From: Reticulitermes speratus | Taxonomy: Eukaryota; Arthropoda; Insecta; Blattodea; Rhinotermitidae | Assembly: GCA_021186555.1 (NCBI GenBank) | Contig: JAJKFL010000013.1 | Coordinates: 42,546,644-42,610,643 of the forward strand | DNA length: 64,000 nt | Direction: 5' to 3' | In this document: positions 55,814-64,000 of the stretch, piece after piece | Numbering within the stretch: position 1 is the stretch's first letter | How the letters are laid out: every line of letters starts with the position of its first letter | Notes under the pieces: generated by a model | The model's input: only the letters and a program-made list of their open reading frames with translations | The model's database searches: none | Told to the model about the DNA's origin: nothing | Translations under genes and position numbers: made by a program

Positions 55814-58255
55814 TTTCACGAATTTATGTGTGTTGTGGAGCTGTCATTTATCGTTTCTTTATCCTATACCTGTGCACCATCAAGTTTAGTAATATCTCGG
55901 TAATCTCATATTATTTTGCTTTAAGAGGTGCCTGTGAATCTTCAGTGGAATTGTTATTGTATGCCTATTGGATGTACTGTAGCCACTTTGTTGTTTTTAT
56001 TTCCGCTTGGTGTGTCGTACTTTTTCCTAGCCTCTGCTGATCGGCGGTACGTCCTTCGGGGTTGCAAAGCATACAGCAGTTGTTTCATCAGATCGTAGAT
56101 AAAAGACGCCAGGTTCCGATTCAGACCTGCTGCAGAACAAATGTTGGCTTTCACTGTGGACGTACACTACGTACTGTATATTGTGTTACTGCATTATTTG
56201 TGTCAAGACATCGCGTTGACTGTTTATCTGCAGGGACCGTAATGAAGTGCTTTGGAGAGAGGTTATGAGGAGGTTTTGTACGTTTCGGCTTGCAGGGGTG
56301 GATACTGATCCTTGAATTTAAACACAATCCCGTTTCATATATAGAGCGGGTGTTGGTGCTGTGGTATAAAACTGCATGCCCACCGTTAACTGTTCAGTGG
56401 ACCTAAGAGGTGAGGGGCTGGCCGTAGATTTTGGTCATGACGACAATGGATGTATGCTTGGCGATGGCTCGCCCCTTCTTTGTGTTAACAGCTGTTTTGT
56501 GATTGGGTTGTGGTGGCGATGGAAGTGGGGATGTAGTTCTCTTGTGGGGGCCTGAGATCAATAGCCGCATGCAGTGGGTTTGGCTGACTTCGTCCAGCGT
56601 CGGCCGCGCCCTTTCTCACAAGACAATTTGGTCTTTTCCTTTATTTTCAGAGGGACTCTGAATTGTTCTGGATACATTCCGACTCGCAGTGAAGATGCGC
56701 GTCACAGTTAGACCTTTAAAGACTAAGTCCAAGTCCAAATGACTATAAAACTGACAGTTGGTCCGTCGTAGCGTCGAGACCTTCTTGGGGCTCATGAACA
56801 GGTCTTATTCACTAGTTAGTCTGACCATTGCAATCTTAGGCGCCTTGGGGCGTCCCCTCGGACAAGAGGATGGGCCTGTCTTGTGTCCAGTGTTTTGGTC
56901 TTTGCCAAGTACACATATTTAATTATGTACATTTTGAGGGGACTAAGCACAAGCAATGCTGTTTACAATAGTGCATGTACACAAAGCATTGTCGGTCCAT
57001 GCTGTGTAAAGCAATAGAGGCTAAGATTAACCTGAATTTTAACAGTGAAAGACATATTGCAACTAACCGTTGGTCGGTCGTCCAGACGGTCAGTCAGTCA
57101 GTCCGTCCGTCTTGGTGTCGAGCTAAGAGGAAGACAGAAGACAATACCCAGAAAGGGGGTTGGGTGCAGTGAGAGGCAATGCACTTATATTATCATAAAG
57201 GGATGGGGGGAGTCAGAAATGTTATTTTCTGAAGTTTCCCAGGTATTGCCCGCTTGTCCTTCTGGTAAAGGTAGGCTGGAAGCGAGGCAAACCGTTGGGA
57301 AGTGAAGAAGGCAAAAGTGATGGGAAGTTGTCTCTTGGGAGCATGCAGCAGAGGAAGAAAGTTGGACATTTGGGCTGAATTTTGTGTTTGGAGGGCAAGC
57401 ATTATAACGAAATTTTGATCACATTGGGAATGGGCTGCGTTTTGGCGAAAAATTTGAAGTTAATTAACTCTCACCTGAACTGCATTGAAAATGTCAGTCT
57501 GTATCGCACATTAAACCCTCTGCCTCAGCTACTTAATGTTGCACACGAAAATAATTTCTGTTTGTTCCGCGAATCGTACAGAACAGGGATGAAATTCACT
57601 GTGTGGGCAGTACGCAGAATTGTTTAATACTAAACCTAGTGGAGCATAAATTAACCGTGGGGTTTTGAATGTTACCAATAAGAATACATTTTTATACTCG
57701 TTGTTGTGCTGTTTTGCATTGTCTCTCTCAGTGGTTCATTTAGCGACGCTGTCAATATCTAGATTATTTAGGATTGATGGTAGACGAACAAGGATGAGTA
57801 TGAAACATCGGAGAGCAAGGTTGCGTTTAAAAAATAATATTCATGTGGTTGACGTGCACACGAGGCTGACCGTGAACAGCGACGTAAAAGAACTTCTAAA
57901 GGTAGGACACTTATAACTAACTGAAAGTAACCTATTGTGGTTGGATGCAGATGAATAAGAAGGCATCCAATAAGGGAAAACGCATTTTATTGTATTAATG
58001 GAGTTAGGGGATTCCCCAACAAGCAGTATTTCCTTGAGTCGCTGATTGCAAGCGCTGGCTGCGTTCTCTCAGGCAGTATGCAGTGTTGCTACCGTACGTT
58101 TTATATGATAAATATAAGACATGGCTCTTGCCTAAGTTGCCCCCTAAAGCGCGGTTCCCGAAGCTCGTCTGGCTGGTTTAGTGACAGGAAGATTAGTTAA
58201 AAATTAACTGATAAAATGCGAAGGGGAACAGTCGCGGCGTAATTTAATTTTTCAT
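55814..58255. other. Intergenic, little recognised
   Basis: A gtcagtcagtcagtccgtcc tract (57088-57110) followed by agacaatacccagaaag may be a piece of repeat R1. No coding evidence. Confidence 0.4.
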
Positions 58256-58257
58256 GC

Positions 58258-58375
58258 AGCCATTTTTCTAGACGAAAACCGCGAGAAACCTCAGAGAGGA
58301 TAGTCTGTCTCCGGGCCGAGATTTGAACTCGAAACCTCTCGCATACAAAGCAAGAGTGCCAGCCACTCATTCATA
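58258..58375 (-). mobile_element. tRNA-like SINE fragment (family E)
   Basis: On the minus strand: gagtggctggcactcttgct, then cgagttcaaatctcggcccgg (B box). A tail with cctctctgaggtttctcgcgg follows. Only one copy is seen here. Confidence 0.45.
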
Positions 58376-58973
58376 GTGTTCAGTTTCCTATGTAAGGCTT
58401 ATTAAAGACATTTACAAACCTATTTTCTAAAGCGTAGTTCTTTCACAATAGGTACTTTAAAACCTATCGCCCGTAAACATCATCAGTCACCAACACAGAC
58501 GCCCCACAGTATATTATAATCGTCAATGAGAATGCTGTGACTGCAGCGTTGTCATGGTGATAGCATCGATTAGCGACCGCCTACAGCTGGGTCACATGAG
58601 GTCACAGCCCTCCTGACGTTATCACTTATCACATCTCATGTGGTAGTCATTATTTTGGAGAGAGGGGACTCGAAATTGGTTTTGTGTGTGTGTGTTTGTA
58701 TACACAGAACAAGTCACATTCAAGCAAATATTTATTGAAACTGATAGTTTGGAAATTCCAACAATAACGTATAGTGTTGCCAAAGTACGTTGCTTTATTG
58801 GCGCTTGTAAGTATGTGGATGCAATTTGTGTTCTGAGGAACTGTTTACTGAACCAAGACGTAAAGGTTTCATACGCTGCAAGCGTAAGTGTTCGTTACGA
58901 AACCTTCATGCTGCTTGTGTGTTGTTAGGAACAAGAGACTAACATTACTCTGACATGACTGAAAGGTACGCTT

Positions 58974-59266
58974 TCTTTTTGGGTGGAGAAGGGCCCCGCA
59001 GCAGAAGCTACGGACGCACCGCAGCCTGAAGTCTTCTTAAGCAACCCTGTCATAAAGATGAAGAGAAAGATGATCAGCTTTTCCATTTTTCCAAGTAATG
59101 GAGCACCGGTGGAATGAAATTGACAGGGGAAAACCGAAGTACTCGGGGGAAAACCTGTCCCAGTGCCACTTTGTCCACCACAAATCCCACATGGGCTGAC
59201 CCAGGTTCGAACCCGGGCCTCCGCGGTGGGAGCCCGGCGACTAACCGCCTGAGTCATGGCACGGCC
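58974..59266 (-). mobile_element. SINE family B, copy 3
   Basis: Duplication gaaaggta(c/t)gctt (58961-58973, 59267-59279), one mismatch. Full tRNA head on the minus strand. Confidence 0.9.
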
Positions 59267-59337
59267 GAAAGGTATGCTTGGTTATTTTTTTTCATTCTGA
59301 AATGATATTATACGATTATACACTGTAGAATGACAAG

Positions 59338-59510
59338 TTGTAATTGATGGATTGGCAGGAAATAAGAAAGAACAGCCCGGATCCACCTTGAGAAACGGTC
59401 CCAGCAGTTTTCTGGAGGGAATGAGTAAAACCATTAAAACTTCAGAATGGCTGTTCACAGGGTCGGGAATCGAACTCGGAAATAGGTATGCTAAGCACAA
59501 CGACACGACA
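59338..59510 (-). mobile_element. tRNA-like SINE (family F) abutting a satellite
   Basis: On the minus strand: gtgcttagcatacctatttc, cgagttcgattcccgaccc (B box), then ggctgttcacagcc-like body sequence. The head end runs into the 45-bp array. Confidence 0.5.
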
Positions 59511-60398
59511 TTCCGTTGAGTGAGAGTGTGGGCCTACGTTTTATACGACACGACATTCCGTTGAGTGAGAGTGTGGGCCTACGTTTTATACGACACGATT
59601 TTCCGTTGAGTGAGAGTGTGGGCCTACGTTTTATACGACACGACATTCCGTTGAGTGAGAGTGTGGGCCTACGTTTTATACGACACGACATTCCGTTGAG
59701 TGAGAGTGTGGGCCTACGTTTTATACGACACGACATTCCGTTGAGTGAGAGTGTGGGCCTACGTTTTATACGACACGATTTTCCGTTGAGTGAGAGTGTG
59801 GGCCTACGTTTTATACGACACGACATTCCGTTGAGTGAGAGTGTGGGCCTACGTTTTATACGACACGACATTCCGTTGAGTGAGAGTGTGGGCCTACGTT
59901 TTATACGACACGACATTCCGTTGAGTGAGAGTGTGGGCCTACGTTTTATACGACACGACATTCCGTTGAGTGAGAGTGTGGGCCTACGTTTTATACGACA
60001 CGACATTCCGTTGAGTGAGAGTGTGGGCCTACGTTTTATACGACACGATTTTCCGTTGAGTGAGAGTGTGGGCCTACGTTTTATACGACACGACATTCCG
60101 TTGAGTGAGAGTGTGGGCCTACGTTTTATACGACACGACATTCCGTTGAGTGAGAGTGTGGGCCTACGTTTTATACGACACGACATTCCGTTGAGTGAGA
60201 GTGTGGGCCTACGTTTTATACGACACGACATTCCGTTGAGTGAGAGTGTGGGCCTACGTTTTATACGACACGACATTCCGTTGAGTGAGAGTGTGGGCCT
60301 ACGTTTTATACGACACGACATTCCGTTGAGTGAGAGTGTGGGCCTACGTTTTTATACGACACGACATTCCGTTGAGTGAGAGTGTGGGCTACGTTTTA
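59506..60398. repeat. 45-bp minisatellite (about 20 units)
   Basis: The unit ttccgttgagtgagagtgtg+ggcctacgttttatacgaca+cgaca is repeated almost without change. Three units carry gatttt instead of gacatt (59597, 59777, 60047). A T insertion and a lost C mark the last units. Period divisible by three, so 280-residue frames are open on both strands and are not genes. Confidence 0.95.
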
Positions 60399-60984
60399 TC
60401 ACTTGCCCTTTCAGTAGCTGAGAAAATTTAGTTGTTAATTAAACAGGTGCCTTTTGTCACATTGTGTCCGTCCGTGTTGTAAATAACACGTTTCATGATG
60501 AAATTAATATCTGGCTACGTCTAGGTCTACGACTGTGTTCGTGCAGCGTAGTCTGGTAGGCCTCTAAATACTTTAATACATACGGTTAACTGAAACCCAG
60601 TTCTAGGTGTAAGATTCATGCGCCTTTACGTGATGTTACTTGAAATAAAATAATTAATATCTTTCATTGATAAAGTACATTTGTCATTAACACAGTGGAA
60701 TATATTTTGAAGATGGCTGGGTCCTTTAAATTGTTACGTTTTGTAGATACTTCAAGTTCTACAAAATAATTGTGACGGGAAAACCTAATGTTCGAAAACC
60801 AAGGTAAATCTCGTTATATCACGTGCTTTTGTGGCTGCTATACTCTTATGTTTCGTCTCTCTGCTACCATGAGACTACTCCCTGATATAGCTTTTCTTGC
60901 TCTTATGGAGGGTGTTGCTGCAATGAGAATCTTGGGAAATTATGTTTTGATTACAACAAGTAGTGTGTCCTCTGGGTTATTACA
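60399..60984. other. Intergenic, nothing recognised
   Basis: A/T-rich; no element seen. Confidence 0.5.
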
Positions 60985-61185
60985 CCGTGCAGGATTATAA
61001 GTTTGTTCCGACGTTTCGGAAGAATGTGCTGCTTCCACATTCAAGGTCGTTGAATTAGGCTCAGGCAGACGCTGAAGTCTTCAGCATCCACTTAAACCTA
61101 ATTTAGCCACCCTGAGGACGGAGGCAGCATGTCCCTTCTGAACGTCGGAAGAAACTTATGATCTTGCGCAGCATAATAAACTGGA
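60985..61185. mobile_element. Foldback element W with hammerhead-like motifs
   Basis: The two sides are inverted copies of about 75-80% identity: cgtcggaa, aaacttat, atc.tgc.c(a)gg. The minus-strand side keeps GGAAG..CUUCC, GAAA, CGU, C. The plus-strand side keeps CUGAGGA but has GAAC for GAAA. Neither is complete. Confidence 0.45.
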
Positions 61186-61403
61186 AGACATATTGTTTGA
61201 GACACTACATCGAACCATCAGTGTATTCGACCAGTTTCTGTGTTAGTTCGGCCGTGAACCAGCTGACACATGTCAGGTGCAGTTAGGTCACAGAGTACAA
61301 GGCCAGACCGCCGCACACACAGACTGGTGGTTGTCGTAAAGGTTTATTGGATCTACGCCGACTTACAAACCTCCTAGGTAATTGTCTGAATTTGTGGAAA
61401 GTA

Positions 61404-61436
61404 AGAACAGAACTTATGGCCGTGCCATAAGTTCTG
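61404..61436. repeat. Short hairpin
   Basis: cagaacttatggc and gccataagttctg flank cgt: 13-bp perfect arms. The centre ggccgtgccat equals the first bases of SINE family B. Confidence 0.8.
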
Positions 61437-61439
61437 TTC

Positions 61440-61748
61440 TGTTCTGGCCCGCTAGGGGCTGTTGCGCCATGGGGGGGGGGGGGGGGGGGTAGGCCTACAC
61501 AACACTTGTCAATGAACACTATATTTTACAAGTAACACTGCATACCTGTGTAACGTCTTTTAGTTTTACTGGTTTACTGATACTCCTTGTTAATGGCCCG
61601 AAGAGGGGCGAAACGTGTAGAAGGTAGACTGTAGGGGTACTCCCCAGTAAAGTGCATTTGTTGGTTTGATTGCTACAGGGAGCGTCGTCATCTGCATACA
61701 CGAACCGTGGGGAAACCACGATAAACCTTTTAGTACAGTCAGTGTGTG
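61440..61748 (+). mobile_element. Hammerhead-like element, single copy, inverse of 53305-53600
   Basis: Begins in the last 30 bases of SINE C (ggcccgctaggggctgttg), a run of 19 G, then the unit with the motif at 61578-61630 and box AAGTGCATTTGTTGGT (61651-61666), and joins SINE B. Confidence 0.7.
61578..61630 (+). ncRNA. Degenerate hammerhead-like motif
   Basis: CUCCUUGUUAAUG, GCCC..GGGGC, GAAA, CGUG, UA, GAAGG. Same architecture as at 53424, with two differences in the core region. Confidence 0.35.
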
Positions 61749-61972
61749 GGCCGTGCCATGGCTCAGGCGGTTAGTCGCCGGCCTCTCACCGCGGAGGCCT
61801 GGGTTCGATCCCGGATCAGTCCATGTGGGACTTGTGGTGGACAAAGTGGCACTGGGACAGGTTTTTCCCCGAGTACTTCGGTTTTCCCCTGTCAATTTCA
61901 TTCCACCGGTGTTCCATTACTTCGAAAAATGAAAAAATCTGCTGCGAGGACCTTCACACACACACACACAAA
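61749..61972 (+). mobile_element. SINE family B, copy 4 (body shortened)
   Basis: Head gggccgtgccatggctcagg, B box gggttcgatcccggat. The body lacks about 60 bp before ctgctgcgagg and ends in (CA)n. It joins the preceding unit at the same place as copy 2, in inverted orientation. Confidence 0.88.
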
Positions 61973-62119
61973 AAAAACAGAACTTCGTGCATGGTTTTGA
62001 GTGGCACGATCGTAGTCAAAAGCCCCCATAAGCAGACAAATATTGTTGGTGTCGCTTCTGAAATAGTGAGTGAGGATCTGAACAAAACAGAGATTGAGGC
62101 CCCTCTAGTCAACCAGCGA

Positions 62120-62590
62120 CTATCTAGCCTAACTCCATGGAGCAGATTCCTTCTTGAGAACATAATACTTCCTCAGCTCCTCGGATTATACGGAACACGA
62201 AGTCTCGTCACCGTATTCACAACATCCCGCCACTTCTTCCTGTCCTGAGCCAGAAGAATCCAGTCCACGGCATTCCATGCTCTTTCTTTGATATCCTTTT
62301 TAATATTATACAGTCTATGCTTAAGCCTTCCAAGTGGACTGTTTCCGTCAGGTCTCTCCACCAAAACCATGTATGACTGTATATTTACCGCCATACGTGC
62401 CACATGCCTCACCTGTCTCATCGACCTCGATTTCTGACCCTAATAATATTGCGTGGGGAATACAAATTATGAGGCTCTTCATTGTACTGTTTGTCCATCC
62501 TCCTTTCACTTTATCCCTCTTTAGGCCCAAATATCTTTCTGAGCACCCTATTCTTTAACACTCTCCCCCAAACGGGCAATTTATTTTCCC
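62120..62590 (-). pseudogene. LINE ORF2 C-terminal fragment
   Basis: On the minus strand with frame changes: LKNRVLRKIFGPK, RDKVKGGWTNSTMKSL, then RQVRHVARMAVNIQSYMVLV, ERPDGNSPLGRLKHRLYNIK, VDWILLAQDRKKWRDVVNTV. This is the classical end of an insect LINE ORF2. The sequence after the stop (62120-62170) matches 44347-44400. Confidence 0.8.
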
Positions 62591-63169
62591 GTATTTTTAA
62601 TCTTTTTCTCTTTAGATTGCAGACCGGAAGATATAAGATTCTAGAGCAAATGGTAACGCGTATTCCGCGAATTTAATCTGCTCTTAATATTTTCGCTCAT
62701 ACAAATGCTATTTGTGTCGTTCCTAAATATTCGAAATTTGGAACATTGATGAGACTTGAACAAATTCATCAACAATTTGACTGACGACTTTCTAAAAACC
62801 TTTCGCCTATCTTCAAAAAAAGCAAGGTGAAATAAAGACCTTTTGATCCCGTTTTGAACGGTACGATGTTGGACATTCTGAACTTGACGCTAATGGATGG
62901 GGTTCTTTGGTCTTAACACTGCCCGTCGCTAGGTCACTCTTCATTCATCGGCTGTCGATAATGCCGCCCTGCCTGTCCCGTCGACTGCAGTTAGTTACAC
63001 ACAGTCAGCTGTCGTTTGGCGATACACGGACCGTGTTTACTGATTGATGTGTAGGAAGTGAAGTGATGTGTTTGTGTGCGACCTGGAGTGCATGCCGATC
63101 GAGAAGAATCGTTTTTGGGATGCTAATAGTTGCCCGCCTTCAACGCAACCCGAATTCCGAACCTAATAA

Positions 63170-63345
63170 TTTCGATGTACGCTAGCCCACCCTCTTGTCA
63201 AGGCCAGTTTTAATGCTATTCTCACATTTACATCTTGAGTCTTCCAGTAGTTCTTGTCCTTTCATATTCTCTAACCGTTGCTGTGTATGAATTTTTCTCT
63301 CACGCATTCTACATGCCCTGTCCATTTCATCCACCTTGAATTGAC
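63170..63345 (-). pseudogene. LINE C-terminal relic
   Basis: Minus strand traces of a GHVE..REK and DVNVRIALKLALTR block correspond to the region GHVARM to DNIKMDL of the LINE at 62.3 kb. Heavily mutated. Confidence 0.4.
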
Positions 63346-63365
63346 CATCCTAATACTGTGTGAGG

Positions 63366-63646
63366 TGGTGGCACTGCGCTACAAACCGGAACGTCGCGGG
63401 TTCGATTCCCGATATGTCATTGGAATTTTTCATTGACATAATCGTTCCGGTCGCACTATGGCCCTGGGGTCGACTCAGCCTCTAACAGAAATGAGTACCA
63501 GGAATCTTTCCTAGGGGGTAAAGGCGGCCAGTGCGGAGGGCTGACAACCTTACCACCTTCATGTGCCGGTTGTCTAGAAATCTGGGAGCCTCACCCTCCT
63601 GGAACCCTCAGGGCCTGTCAAGGCCTGTAATGGGATTGCTTTACTT
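63366..63646 (+). mobile_element. SINE family A, copy 4 (head truncated)
   Basis: Plus strand; B box gggttcgattcccgatatg, body and 3' end cctgtaatgggattgcttta. Duplication taatactgtgtgagg (63351-63365, 63647-63661). The A box is missing. Confidence 0.92.
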
Positions 63647-63661
63647 TAATACTGTGTGAGG

Positions 63662-64000
63662 AACTTTGTCAGGAAGTCCTTCGTTACTGCATTTTTTGCA
63701 GCCTCCTGTCGCTTTTTTCATTATGCTGTGATATTCCCATGTTTTCAATCACCCTCAACCGTACCAAACAACAGGCAGTGTTATAGGTGTGAATGAATTA
63801 TGTTTTAGTCTTTACTTCTGTATATGGCAGAATACAAAGCAAAGTTTCCTGAACTGAGCGGTTCTAAGCATTCACTAAACTTCAACTCTGACGACTGAAA
63901 TTAATCTAAATTTATTATACAGAGTGTCGCAAAAAGTTACTTGACACTAGAAAGCAATATGTTAACATCGAGAGTCAAGCGACTTTTGCACCACTTGGTA
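63662..64000. other. Intergenic; possible transposon end at window edge
   Basis: atacagagtgtcgcaaaaag at 63919 resembles the start of some Tc1/mariner-like termini, but the other end is outside the window. Confidence 0.3.

Noticed and set aside
59491-60379. Long open frames of about 280 codons on both strands
   Set aside because: They are products of the 45-bp tandem repeat; period divisible by three keeps all such frames open.

Overview
This is nuclear DNA of an animal, almost certainly an insect. One spliced gene occupies the first 35 kb and the rest is intergenic DNA packed with transposons. Large T/G-rich introns, tRNA-derived SINEs with target-site duplications, piggyBac, Tigger, Tc1/mariner and hAT-like elements, and non-LTR retrotransposon fragments suggest a repeat-rich, perhaps polyneopteran (cockroach or termite-like) genome. 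The taxon is inference; the spliced hnRNP gene is seen directly. No bacterial operon, CRISPR array, rRNA gene or free-standing tRNA gene was seen. || Layout: positions 1 to about 35.5 kb hold the 3' half of a plus-strand hnRNP R/Q (SYNCRIP, fly Syp) gene. Its exons are 5493-5642 (RRM3), 10669-10939 (rest of RRM3 plus linker), 21851-21999 (Tyr/Asp/Gly region), 24224-24376 (RGG-type) and 33500-33692 (C-terminus and stop). Likely poly(A) signals lie at 35484 and possibly 36334. Splice phases agree across the first three exons. The last two exons need one extra G each, both in G runs, which looks like consensus error. The introns carry two Tigger copies (531-2726, 27659-about 29060), a near-intact piggyBac (5764-8542), three piggyBac-like MITEs, a TA-flanked inverted-repeat element (4053-4759), and several old mariner and LINE relics. 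|| From about 36.4 kb the T/G bias ends. A CpG-rich stretch at 37.9-38.3 kb with a GC box, a full CRE and two CACGTG boxes precedes a short ATG exon with an ideal donor, a possible start of another gene. The rest is mobile DNA: four tRNA-like SINE families, a hAT-like MITE with a nested SINE, LINE 3' fragments, an internally deleted mariner, a 540-bp transposase-fragment element with a matching 78-bp perfect hairpin MITE, and minisatellites with 24-, 39- and 45-bp units. || The most unusual content is a family of foldback elements (39.3-40.4, 42.1-42.7, 49.9-51.0, 61.0-61.2 kb, with single relatives at 53.4, 54.0 and 61.6 kb). These carry divergent pairs of hammerhead-ribozyme-like motifs and share a terminal box. 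They resemble the ribozyme-bearing ends described for Penelope-like retroelements, but no protein-coding partner is present here.
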